A stretch of DNA of 64,000 bases from Ecdyonurus torrentis (Eukaryota; Arthropoda; Insecta; Ephemeroptera; Heptageniidae), in NCBI GenBank assembly GCA_949318235.1, contig OX439129.1, positions 31,837,243-31,901,242 of the forward strand, in the 5' to 3' direction. Under the pieces are notes generated by a model. The model was not told where the DNA came from and did no database searches. It saw only the letters and a list, made by a program, of their open reading frames with translations. Made by a program: the position numbers and the translations under genes. This document shows, one piece after another, positions 15,252-26,973 of this stretch. Each line of letters opens with the position of its first letter. The first letter of the stretch is position 1.

Positions 15252-15259
15252 TTTATATA
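15252..15259 (-). promoter_or_regulatory. TATA box of cuticle gene 1
   Basis: TATATAAA on the minus strand, 117 nt upstream of the ATG. This is farther than in the other six genes (about 40-65 nt), so gene 1 should have a longer 5' UTR. A TTTCAG sequence near 15229-15234 lies about where transcription would start. Confidence 0.6.
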
Positions 15260-15735
15260 GCAGACCTCATATCTAGGGCTTTGATGGGTATAACTTTATA
15301 GGCAACTCCTACTCTTATAATAAGCGAATCATATTGCTCTTTCACTTTTTCCTGAGATGCTTCTTATACATGGAAATATAGCATGGACTCATAGTGTGAG
15401 ATGGGGCTAACCTGACCTCTTTCTAGAGCACGAACCTAAACGAGAAATATTAAAAAAAAAAAAAAAAAGTAAGGAAAAGGTCATCTTTTAACACACATAT
15501 GGGTAGAAAAAAAAACTGGTCTCTTGTTTGCTTTATAAACATTAAAATAAAAATTGCAGAATATCTATATTTTCTTTTTAAATATCAATTTGATTTATTT
15601 TTAATATATTGTGAGAATTCAACATCACTCTCTATTTCTCTAAAATATTTCAAGGTAAAATATAACTTTTATGTAATTTAGTATTTTATTGATACTAAAG
15701 TATATTATTGTAATATTGTAATTTTGAAATTAAAT

Positions 15736-15835
15736 AAACATGAGAAGAAGTAGATAATTTTTTTATTGTTAACTTTAACAGGTATAAACATGAGAAAAAG
15801 TAGATAATTTTTTTATTGTTAACTTTAACAGGTAT
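15736..15835 (+). repeat. Tandem duplication, two 50-bp units
   Basis: Units 15736-15785 and 15786-15835 each begin AAACATGAGA and end ACAGGTAT. They differ at one base (GAAG versus AAAG), so the duplication is recent. Confidence 0.92.
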
Positions 15836-17579
15836 AACATTATTTTTCTACATTCAATGTGCAAAATATATTTAATAATGATAAAAAAAATAAATCACGA
15901 AACTGTACATGATTTTTCTCTTCCAAGGAAGAGGATTTATAAAGCGATAAAGGAATAACATTATTTTTATTATTATACAGTAATCATATATCTACTTAAT
16001 TTTTTTTACAGCATTAAGGATTAAAAATAGTTTCTAAAGAGAAAATAAGTTGATTAAAAGTGATATACTTTAAATTTTATATTTTGCTCTATTAAATATT
16101 GAGTAAAAGAATAATATACTTAAATAAAAAAATTGCGTAAGTTAGAAACAAAAACGTTTAATGTAGTGTGTAAACAATGGGTTATAAATCTGATTGATGA
16201 GGAGACAGTGTTATTATATTTTGCATGATTTCTCAATTTTGATTTGAGTGAGGGTATAATATTATATTGTGGTCCAGATCTTTATAACCTCGTGTTGGGG
16301 AGGGGCATGGGAACACTTGAAATATCTCTCTCTAAAATCGTCGTGACCACCCGCCCTTCCCACACCTCTTTGCAATAATATGGCCCAAATTTTTTTTTTT
16401 TTTTTTAAGAAAAATAAAAACAAATATATAATAATAAAGCTTATTAAGGTATATATTCAAATTGATGGAAAATTATTATTATTATTTTCTTTGTTAACAT
16501 TAACTGTAATAATTTTTTTATAAAGTTGTATATTGTTAAAAAAAAAAAGAAGTAAAATTATGATTTTTTTCTTCTCTGTTTTAAATGAAAGTATTATGCA
16601 TTAATAAAATATTTTAAACTAATTTAATTCATATTAAATATGCAACAATATCTGAAGGCTAAATTTAATGAAAGTACGTAAGAAATAAAAAAAAATCGTG
16701 GGAAGTATTGAAATTTGATGTAAAAGAAAATTTTATTCTGTCAAATTATCTCATTGATTACATGAGTTTATATAATATTGTATTTTTGTTCTTTTTTTTT
16801 TATTAAGTATTACAGTCTACATAATTTTTTTAAAATTTAAATCATTTCCTATTATTTAACCTAATTTATACATCGTACTATGTATACGCATAAAAATATT
16901 TATTAATAAATTTAGCAATGTTTTTATTTTTTATTTTAATTAACTAACATGCGAAATAAATGAATTTTAGTTATATAGTAATATGTATGTAAATTTGATG
17001 AACCTTTTTTTTATATAACTTTCTTTATTATATAATATACAAAGAACAAATTTTAATGTGCGTGGTTACTAAATTTGTAACTCCTCCTAAAAATATTTTA
17101 TAATAGCTTGTCTTGTTTCAAGTTTAGACAGGAAAAGAGAGATGTTTATAATTTTGAAAAATAAGATTTCAAAATATATAACAATGGTTCCCCTTCTTAT
17201 GATATTAATAAGATCCAAAATGTAGGCGATAGTTTTGTTAAATGTAAAACACCAGATCATAGCATCATTCATATGTGCAATAATTCAGGTTTATATTATG
17301 TAATTATGACTATATATTTAATTATTATTTAAAATTTTAATGTCAATATCAAACGTCAAATTAATTATTAAATTTGGGATAAATTCTGTATTTTAAAAAT
17401 TACATTTGTATAAATTTTGCATCATTTTCTATATACGTATAAAAAAAAATTAAATGATCGTAAATCTTAATTTACCAGGCAAAACAAACAAACAAATAAA
17501 TTTAATTGACATTAGTAATAAAATAGTAAATTATAATTAATTTAAAATAATGACATTAAAGTTATAGTAATTTGTAGTA

Positions 17580-17790
17580 GTATTGACTTTTGAAAAAAAA
17601 GAGCACCTCGTGAGGGCGTGATGAGTGAAAGTGGGGTGGGGGAGAGAGAGCGAATGTTGAGAGCAAACGTGAGGTGTGGGGCCACAGGCGGGGCGCCATC
17701 TAAGCAGGTACACTATTAGGGCACCGTGTTACAGAAGCAGGGACTCGTAGGTGTGTGTATATATAAGCATCTCTCTACAATGCAATCTCT
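17580..17790 (+). promoter_or_regulatory. Orphan promoter-like segment on the plus strand
   Basis: About 180 bp clearly GC-richer than the flanks, with GGGG and GAGA runs, ends in TATATAAG at 17760-17767, the box seen at the cuticle genes. A downstream ATG (17822) opens only a six-codon frame, with no obvious donor and no RR-1 exon on this strand. It could drive a non-coding RNA, a gene with distant exons, or be a relic. Confidence 0.4.
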
Positions 17791-19445
17791 TCACAATATC
17801 TAACTTTATTCACCATATAATATGAAGTGGCTTAAATTTTAAAGTGTCATCAAAATAATGATTTATTTGTTAATATATTCATATAGTACACAATAATATT
17901 TAATAATAATAACAATAAAAAAAAAATGAAAGTAAAAGTTGTTAATGGAAAGTGATCATCGTGTTTTGTAGGTAGTAAGATTTGAAAAGGAAATAGTAAC
18001 CGAGATAAATAATATATACATATATTTTTTCCTTTTATGAAATCTGTAGTTCCTAGCACGATATATATATATATATATATATATATTATACATAAACAAA
18101 AAAAATCATAATTATGTTAATTTATATTGAGTAAAATATAATAATTATATTATAGTGCCTAAATAAATTTAAAACCAAGTATTATTTTCTTACGTAATAT
18201 TGTATAATATATATTATATATGTTTATACATAAATGAAACACACTTTTTTATATAATGGATGATCAAAAGCTTCCTAGAATACAGATTTTACTTATGATT
18301 TAATTATAAATTTTAATTTTCTATTAATAAAATAATATTTATAAAGAGACAGGTTAAAATTCTAAGAAAGAAAGATGCAAAGAGAAATCTTAATACATTT
18401 CAGTTTTAAGATTTGAAACGCCCACGTGTATAAATTGAATTACGAAAACTAAATTACCGTGGTAACGTAGATCGATGTATGCTGGAAGATACTGGAAAAT
18501 ACGCAAGGTGGACAATATACGTTTTACTATAAGAAAGTGAGATATTGCGATTAATATTTACACATTTTTACGTTTTGACTTGAAGGTTATGTAAAACGTC
18601 ATAAAAGGGTCAGGTCAATTCAAGGTTAAATTAGAATCCTCTTCAGGAAAGAGATATTAATGTCAAATATTTTAATTGTACAAACACATCTTCATTTTTT
18701 ACTTCCTATTTTTATAACTTATTAAATTCTCACCTTTTATAAGATTTTACAATACCATTTTGCCTGATGTAAATTGATTACAAAATTAAACTATAATTAT
18801 TAATTTGTTAAACTAGAATTTTGAAAAAGAAAAAATAGGTCATTTAAAAAGAAAATATATTGAAAATAAAAGCATAACGATTTATGACAATTTCAAATTA
18901 AATTGCTAATAAGTATATACAAGTATTATATATTTTTATGATGTATGCAGAAAATTACAGTGTGCAATTATTTTTAAAGATGGTAGTTGAGTGTATGTTC
19001 ATACCTACTTAAAGCGAAATAAATTTATTGTTATTATTATTTTATTATACATAGTGAATGTTTTATGTCTTTTGTAAGAACTGTAACAAGGTTATCATAA
19101 TTTTAAAGTAGTGGGATGAGAATTTTAAGGATTTGAGTCACAAATGATGTGCCCAATAGTTCACTTACAATTAATACCCTTTTTTTTTTAAAAAAATCTC
19201 TCGGCTACTTTTAAAAACATTGACTTTAATTATTTTGTGCTATTATATTTTAAACTGCTGATGAACTACTGACAAATATAAGCTTTATCTCTTTTTATTA
19301 TTTTTCGATTAATTTTTTATTTCATTTGACATTGCTTTCCTACTTTTTTAATATTTTCTTAAAGAGCTATACTGGTCTCAAAAACGAAATTCCTTTCTAT
19401 GATAAATCATGAGCTAGGACTATTATACATACACATATTTTGTGG

Positions 19446-19612
19446 CCTGACCCTTCAGTACTCTCACAAACTGGGGAGAAAACTTGTAAATTAGGCAATC
19501 CGAGCTACAATTTCTATTTGTAGACCCAGAATTGATGACGTCATGAATTCTTAAAGTTGCCTACTTTCCAGTTTTTCAACTCCAATTTGTGAGAGTACAG
19601 TAGGGTTGAAGG
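19446..19612. mobile_element. Possible foldback element, about 165 bp
   Basis: The left side reads GTACTCTCACAAACTGG; the right side, reverse complemented, reads GTACTCTCACAAATTGG. Pairing continues less well through TAGGCAA near the loop. The loop contains TGACGTCA (19535-19542). No clear target duplication was found. Confidence 0.6.
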
Positions 19613-19808
19613 ACATAACTGTTATACTTTTTAATATGTATATGAATGATGGTCCCATCTCTCGATTTTTACGTTTTTGATTTAATTGTTTGAGGCCAGG
19701 AGCCCTTTAAGAATCAGAGAAATTGATAGTTTTTTTCTTCTAATAATTATAGCATTATAATATTATTAATACAATAAGTGTAAAAAAAGTACATAAAAAA
19801 AGAAGAAA

Positions 19809-20228
19809 TTACTGTTGCTCTTGCTCTCCTTTATATTCTTGGGGTAAAAGTTCGATTGCTCTTCTAATTATTTCAGGAATTGGTGGTGGAGTAGGTAAGT
19901 GATCACCAACAGGTTGAAATCCATTTACGTCTGCAACGTAAGAGAGACTTATAGGTGTGCCATCTGGTGCTATGTATTGGTAAGATCCTCGAGTTACAAG
20001 CGCGGCACTTGTTTTATTAGAATCATCTTCACCATCTGTCAAAGTTCTTATATTTATTTGAGGTAGATCTTGAAAAGTTGCTTCTTCTTGGAAACGTATC
20101 CCATTCTCAGTCTCAAAACTAGAATCAAGATAAAATTTATATTTATTAATTTTAATAATGCAATAGTTGCATCTTAGTAGGTATAATCAAGGTAAACAAC
20201 GGTAGATTAAATGTCACATTCTTACTGA

Positions 20229-20281
<53 letters not shown>

Positions 20282-20899
20282 ACACACACACACAATTAAT
20301 CTTTGATTATTAATTTATAATTGTTTTATCTGGATGGTAATTAAAAATAATCCTGTTGCACAGCTTAGTAGCATTTCAACATAATATTTTAAGGGCTGCA
20401 TTCAGATGGCTTGCATCTCAAAATCTAAAAAGAAAACGTCGAAACTTTATGATGCCATTTGAAAGTTAATAGTAACAGCTACCTATGATAAAATTTTCAG
20501 AACCTGTGACATTCAGATAAGAGAGAAAAATAAGACATTAACATGGGCTCTTATGGGACTAAAATTAGACATAAATTTAAAAAAATTATAATTTAAAATC
20601 TAGCATATGGTGACCCCCCAAAAATTTTACATTTTGGAAGATACCTTAACCTAATGTATCACTGTGCAAAATTTGAGATTTTTCTTTCTTTAAAACTTTT
20701 TAGTCAAATCTCGTAGTACCTGATTTTCCGCCTTGAACAAACTATATAACATTATTGCAATATATTTTTTCTTTACTTATTCAGTTAATATTACAAAGTA
20801 ATTTCACGTATACACATCCTGTTTGGGTTAAGCAAGCACTTACATTTATATTGAAATACGTTTATATTTAAATGAAAGGCTCGGACATATTTGCTGTTA

Positions 20900-20937
<38 letters not shown>

Positions 20938-21731
20938 TAAAATGTATAAACTATTAATTTTTTGGTGTGAAATAGATGAAATTAATTTGCAATTAAGATA
21001 GCAAGTAACGTTAATTTATGTTTGATTATTTTATTTTGGAATAATGTATATAATAATTATGCAGAATAAACTTTATCATTTTATACATCAAGTTTTTCTT
21101 GAAGTAACATAACAATTCTTATGTATGACAATCTACAAAACAATATAAATAAAAAAATTAAGAACATGCATTACTATAACAACCATGCATTGAAGTGTCG
21201 TTAATATTTATAAGTATAAAAAAATGATGACTTTCCGATGAAAACTGCATTTTGTGCTAGTTATTGTATGTGAGAATCGTTTGATTTTTTTCGCAGCTTA
21301 TAAGCTATTAATTTATAATAATCCATTTCATTAAAAAATGAGTTGAATTTTAAAATCATTGGCTTAAAATAGCAAGCTATAAAATAAATTATTGAAATAT
21401 ATTATAAAGTCATATTAATATGTTGCAATATTATCCAATGTTATATAAGTTTGATTGCATGCAGGCTTTATTTAAAACCATGATATTTTCATACAACGAA
21501 GTAAAACTTACTACTTTGTGTAAACAGACCATCATTATCACTATATAGCTAAAAAAACACAATATGGCACCATTTTTGCACTTAAAAAAATCTTCGCATA
21601 AATTAAAAAATAGCTGGGTTCCTTACTTGAATTTATAAGATCCATCTCCAGATTTTACATTTTCTTGATTTAAAATTGCAATAGGTTGCGGCGTCAACTG
21701 TTGCTGATCTTGCTGTTGCTGTTGCTGTTGC

Positions 21732-21783
<52 letters not shown>

Positions 21784-21947
21784 CTGGTTGTTGTTCATCT
21801 TGTTGTTGTTGTTCATCTTGTTGAGGTCGTGCAAATATCAATGTCACTCCTAGGAGCACCAACTGCAACAATGCACATTGTTAGTACTTTTTTTTTTTAT
21901 TATAAAAAATTGTGTTCACCTACCAAGCTTAAAGACATAAGTCTCAT
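19809..21947 (-). CDS. RR-1 cuticular protein, gene 2, divergent with polyQ (3 exons, 189 aa)
   Basis: Exons: 21947-21924, 21862-21627, 20118-19809; 570 nt in total, in frame. Intron 1 is only 61 nt, the shortest in the cluster; intron 2 is 1.5 kb and phase 2. Signal peptide is residues 1-19 (MRLMSLSL then a Leu/Val-rich core); a second in-frame ATG at 21938 would shorten it by three residues. An Asp/Glu/Gln-rich segment and an uninterrupted run of 24 Gln follow (nt 21710-21781). The RR-1 core is atypical: ADVNGF (Val at 151) replaces ADENGF, although LPTPPPIP is kept. The linker between FETENG and GSYQY is about ten residues longer than in paralogues and holds a possible N-glycosylation site (NKT, 121-123). 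Codons are AT-rich compared with genes 4-7. It looks functional because frame, splice sites and TATA box are intact, but its constraint differs. Confidence 0.88.
20233..20275. repeat. (TA)n microsatellite
   Basis: About 21 TA units, followed by a short (CA)n at 20282-20293. Confidence 0.95.
20391..20737 (+). repeat. Dispersed repeat R1, copy 1
   Basis: About 347 bp matching 55161-55498 at roughly 80% by eye in the same orientation. Shared blocks include CAGCTACCTATGATAAAATT, ACATGGGCTCTTATGGGACT, GGTGACCCCCCAAAA and CCTAATGTATCACTGT. It begins TTAAGGG and ends near CCGCCTTGA, hinting at short inverted termini. It is not a family I recognise. Confidence 0.85.
21710..21781 (-). repeat. Coding CAA/CAG repeat encoding 24 Gln
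   Basis: Trinucleotide repeat inside exon 2 of gene 2, read as CAA with a few CAG codons at the 3' side. It follows a Pro-Glu and precedes Asp-Gln-Gln-Gln. The tract is probably length-variable and remains in frame. Confidence 0.9.
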
Positions 21948-23337
21948 CCTGCCTATCAATTAGATTAACTTTTCTGTCACCTCAACTCTTATATACTCCG
22001 TCATGTTTATTCAATTTCCCCTTTACTTACAGTGCTAAGTGACGCGGCCTCTTTTTTTTTACACGATATTTCATTATCTTGTTCAAATAGTATCGCTAAA
22101 AATATTTTTTTTGTGTATTTTTTAATATAATCATAGTAAAATATGCAATGCTTTTAGAAAATTCATGATTTAGCATTATTTTGTTATTTTTTTACTATCT
22201 GAAAATGGTTTTACTACATTATTGTCCTTCTGTATTTTATGTAACTTTATAGTTTGTGATAGCTAAAAAGTCAATGATGTTGTAGGAAAAAAAATACACA
22301 ACTGTTTGGGATGCAGATGTAGGTGCATCCACACTGCAGCAAGTCTACGATGACGTCATGAACCCTAAGAAACTCGTAGGCTTCATAAATGTCATATTTT
22401 TAAAACATTGAAATTTTAATAATTTACTATACTTATTCTTTTAATATTGTACTACTTCTTTTAATTTAGTAAATAATGTATAATCTGTGAGAAAATATAA
22501 AATTTCAGTAATATTTACTTGAATTTGCTAATATACAAGACAACACAAATACACATTTTGCGTAATGAAGTGCATAATGCTGTACATACAGTAAGAGTTA
22601 CGTGATATTAGTCGTATGAAACATTTATTATTTCACATTAAAAGTGAATGTTAAAAATGCATGTTAGGTTTTTATAATAGCTATGTAGTGGATTGAAAAG
22701 TATAAAAAAATATGTTATTTAATAGCTAAAATAATACTTTATTATTTTTTTTTCGTAATACATTGTTATATTACATTTTTTGATCATGTTTATTCTACAA
22801 AATAATAATATAAAAGCTATATAATGCTTCCATATGAAATAGAATGATTATAATTAAAACAAATGAATATAACCTCTTATTCCATATGGTACGAAAATGA
22901 AAGACATTACCAGTTATTCCCTTATAATACTGTTTAGAATGGTTATGCAATACAAAAAAAAACAATACCATTTTAGTAATATAAAAAAAATTTAACGATC
23001 AACTTGATTTATTACATATGTTGACGGCAAAATATAAAACATGACAAAACTTTAAACAAATTTTGTTAACAAAAAAATGTAAATGATGCAATATTTTGTA
23101 TGTAAATGATTTTCATTATTTTTTGTTGTTATTATATTGTGCAGTCAACATTATTATGTAAAGAAATGAAATCTTCAAAATATATGTTCATTACCATAAT
23201 GAATATAAATTTTGATTGCAAGGTATAAGAACTAAATTCACAATTTTCAGAAAGAGATCAGAAAGTAAAAGATTATAGAAATATTATATCTCAAAATAAT
23301 ATAATAGCTGTGACGTCATTGAATGTAAGGAAAGTGT
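21948..23337. other. Intergenic region between genes 2 and 3
   Basis: Holds the gene 2 promoter, then AT-rich DNA. TGACGTCA occurs at 22351-22358 inside a moderately GC-rich segment (22290-22380) resembling the loop of the foldback at 19446-19612, and again at 23311-23318 just past the gene 3 stop. No gene seen. Confidence 0.65.
21988..21995 (-). promoter_or_regulatory. TATA box of cuticle gene 2
   Basis: TATATAAG on the minus strand, 41 nt upstream of the first ATG. The implied 5' UTR is only about 15-20 nt, so the downstream ATG at 21938 could also be used. Confidence 0.6.
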
Positions 23338-26300
23338 TTAAAATCTGCGTTGAGGAGTTTCAGGAGTGGGTGGGAGAGTTGCAAGATAATCCAGAGCACG
23401 TTGAATTGCAGGAGGAATTGGGGGTGGAGTGGGGAGGTGATTTCCTTGGGGCTGGAATCCATTTTCATCAGCAATATAATTGACAGTATACACTTGGCCG
23501 TCATCTCCGGTATAAGAGAAAGAGCCCTGAGCGCTCATTGCTTCTAAACCTTCCTGGCCTGGGTTCTTCAATGCTCCAGATTCATCAGCTGAAATTCCAT
23601 TTTCAGTTTCGTAGCTGAAATCATGAAAATATATAAACTTTTTAATTATGGCAATGATACATTGATAGTATAATGTTTATATAAATTAAAATGAGTTAAA
23701 TGCGTTTAATTATATAATTACTAACGTTGTGCAATAATAATAATAATAAAAACAAAGACGAATAAAATACCATGTATATAGATTCCACCGCTTGATTTTC
23801 CATTCAACGTTGAGCTTACTTTCATACATGAAGAAAATGAAGTAATTTCCTAACAATACAATATTACTACAAAAAAAAATGTTTTAAATAGTTTCTAATT
23901 TATTTGTGAGGTAAAAACGTCCTGATCGCCTATCAAGAAACGCATGCGTTATCTAATTAATAGAGTCACGCAAGCATATCTAATTACTTGCGAAAATATA
24001 AGCTTCCTTATGTAAAAATCATATACTTCTTCACTTCACAATCTAATTTTACTTATAATTGCTTAACATCTAGCTAAGATAAAAACACACAAAATTAATA
24101 AACAAATGAGTGAAAAATACAAATTAATTTACTGGGAATAACTTAATATTTTTAAAATTAAAAATTAGTATCATGTTAAGAAATTTGTTGATTCTAGAAT
24201 TAGAATGTATCTTCATGGGGTTTAATATTTTTGATCGGTTTATAAGTAACAAATTTTTACTATACTGTATATTGTAGAAAAATATTTAAATTTATGGATC
24301 TTAAATAATGATGGTAAAGTTTAAAGCTCAACAAAAACCAGACGGTACGTAATGCTTCAATAAAGTACATCAACTTGAACTGAAGTAATCTTATGCTCAA
24401 GGAATCCAGTATGTTTATGGCATGACTATTAGGTAGTGAATTATCTTAAAAACCTTAAAAGCCTCTTAAATTTTCTGCTACTTAATAAAATAGAAAAAAT
24501 ATTATGCTTTGAAAGCTTTTTTTACTAAAGTATGTAGCCTATGTATTACTAAAATTTTACTACCCGTTTTTTTAAATATAAATCAAAACTAACAGACAGA
24601 TACAAACCCTTAAAAAATTACGTATTTTTTAAAAATTGTTATTTATATACAAGAACAAAATACATTTTGAAAAACTTAAATTTTGACCATATGCTTGTCT
24701 TTACGTACACATATCCTTTAGTGCATGTAGTACACATGAAAAAACTGAAAAATAACAATATTGGCTCATTTCTGCTTCACAGAAAAGTTTCTTTTCACCT
24801 GTGAAAAGTTCTGTTGCAAACTTAAAGCCAGTTTACTCACACTGTTGTCGTGAACTTTTTGAATTGAAAAATTTTCATGAAATATTTTGTAGTGATAAAA
24901 TTTTATTTGAACCTATTGGTTTTATTTTATAGTGTGAACACCAGCATCACTTTTTTGTGTTGTACAACATCGCACATAACGCCTATATAGCAACTAAATA
25001 TTTTACTGTAGTAATGTAATAATAACTATGTTGTATGTATGTACATCATAATTTACGATTTTTATTTTGTTTTGAAACTTATAAATAATTAAGTTGTTCT
25101 CTCACCTATGCTGATAACTGCCATCAGGGTTGATTACACTGCTTTGACGTAAGATTTTAATAGGCTCGTTAGGTGAGGCCTGGCGTTGAGGAGCAGCAGC
25201 AGCTGTAGCCACAAGGACCAAAAGTACGGCTAACGTCTGGAAAACAAAACAATATTGCAATTTGTGCGACGAAACAAAAGTAGTAAAAAATAGCGAGTTA
25301 TTATTTGAAAATATTGGGAATTCATTAGAGATTTATTATACACTAAATTATAATCTTAAATGTGAGAACAATAATGTGTATTTTTACTTGCGTGCATTAT
25401 AAAATTAATTAATTATTTTCAGTTTATTACTGTAATTCAGAAATAGCTATAACTTAATATATCAACGCAAGAGAAGAGAAGCATTTATATTTAATTGAAA
25501 CATAATGCAAGAGGAATAAATATAAATTGTATTGTAAATATCACAAAACCAAAGTTGAATCTATAAAATTATAGTTTATAAATTACATTTTATAATTTCA
25601 ATAAACAATTTACTATGAAGTAATGAAGAAAATTATAATTTACCAAGTTTTATTCAAATTCACGTCAAAATACTTTCGCTTTTAATAAACTATCTCTTTT
25701 CCAAGAAAATTACAATTTTCATCTGCATAAAGTAAAAAAATATATGTTTATATACATGCATGTTTTAAATTTTGGGTTTATTAATAAACTCCACGTGCAA
25801 GTTTACGTGACATTTTTAAACATGTTTTTTAATATTTCGTAATTCCAGAAATGTGTCCTTTGTAAATCTTAATCTTCACACAAGTTTAAAAAAACTTGAA
25901 TTACTTGACTTGTGTAATCGTTTTTCATGATTCAAAAGACTATTAAAAATTTACAATTACATATTATATATGACTATAATTATGAAATTTTAGGACACAA
26001 CTCATTGATTTCCTTATGCGCAGTTTTTGTGTGACATGGATTACGTCATTCAGTAGCCAATACCCTAAATATTTGTTTTTAAAAATTATTGTCCATATAG
26101 ATAATAAGAAAAGTTAATTAATTTTTAACATTAAGTTTCTTATGTACAAAATAAAGTTTGCTTGTAATGATGTATTTTCAAGAGAATTGATTGTGAGCGT
26201 TTATTTTTATAACAACAATTTTAGTATAAAAGTTAATTGAATTTTCTATCGTATTAAAAAAAGAAAACAAATTATCACACACTATATCTTAAATTGAAAT

Positions 26301-26752
26301 TTGTGTACGTGTTTATTTTGGTAGCAATACTTACTGTATTGCACAAAGCAACGTATTACTCACATGGTCCTCTCTTTAAATTTTTGCAATGTTCAAATGT
26401 AATACTGTGATTTTATAAAATTTGAACTAAAATCATTGAAATCTATAAGTATTAAAATCAAATAATAATATCACTTCATGCTAATTAATCCTATTATACC
26501 AATGTATAATACACCAATACCAATGTATGTAAACAATTTGAGTTAAGATTATAGTATAACGTATTATTCAGAAATTTTGCAAGTTTCACCATTTTATTCT
26601 TGTGAGAAAAGTGTAAGTATGGTGTGAATAAAATAATTATAGTGCACTACGCTATGCAATAGTAAACACTATTCCAAATTGATTTATTTTTTCGAGAAAT
26701 TAAAAAGTACAATATATTTAACAAATTGAAAAATTAATATTTAATAAATTAT

Positions 26753-26787
<35 letters not shown>

Positions 26788-26913
26788 ATTATTTGATAAA
26801 AAAAGTTATCGACGTTGTATACAACTTTTGAAATACTCTTGCTTCGTGCCACAAGTGTGTATCTCGATTGTAGTTGTAATTCCACACATGTATTTTCTTA
26901 CCTTAGTGAACAT
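23338..26913 (-). CDS. RR-1 cuticular protein, gene 3 (3 exons, 139 aa)
   Basis: Exons: 26913-26902 (MFTK), 25236-25106, 23614-23338; 420 nt in total, ending in a stop after QRRF. Intron 1 (1.67 kb) is phase 0; intron 2 (1.49 kb) is phase 2 and splits the Ser before YETENG. Signal peptide is about residues 1-19, a Val/Leu core then an Ala run. The linker contains PNEPIKILR, matching the EPI[PS]I pattern of the paralogues. The RR-1 domain shows [21 protein letters not shown] and HLPTPPPIP, then PPAIQRALD and a Pro/Thr-rich tail. The PPAIQRALD[YF]LATLP ending is shared only with gene 7, so they are probably sisters. A possible AATAAA is at 23008-23013. Function is inferred from the family: a chitin-binding cuticle component. 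Confidence 0.92.
23615..25105 (-). other. Intron 2 of gene 3
   Basis: 1.49-kb AT-rich intron without long simple repeats or supported internal features. Confidence 0.75.
25237..26901 (-). other. Intron 1 of gene 3
   Basis: 1.67-kb AT-rich intron with a poly(A) run at 26757-26783. It separates the four-codon exon MFTK from exon 2. Nothing else supported. Confidence 0.75.
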
Positions 26914-26965
26914 GTTGCTTGTCGAGGGTGATGTGAAGTGATGATGTTGAGTTAGACCCTGGATA

Positions 26966-26973
26966 CTTATATA
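26966..26973 (-). promoter_or_regulatory. TATA box of cuticle gene 3
   Basis: TATATAAG on the minus strand, 53 nt upstream of the ATG at 26913. The upstream flank (about 26975-27120) is richer in GC than its surroundings, as expected for the proximal promoter. Confidence 0.6.

Larger units (their letters stand above)
15270..19440. other. Intergenic region between genes 1 and 2 (distal part)
   Basis: I see no supported gene. It holds a 50-bp tandem duplication (15736-15835), a GC-rich patch near 16275-16385, and a promoter-like segment at 17580-17790. A short (AT)n lies at 18061-18086. Confidence 0.7.
20119..21626 (-). other. Intron 2 of gene 2
   Basis: Contains an (AT)n array (20233-20275), a copy of the dispersed repeat R1 (20391-20737) and a poly(A) run (20901-20930). 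No other coding signal seen. Confidence 0.75.
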
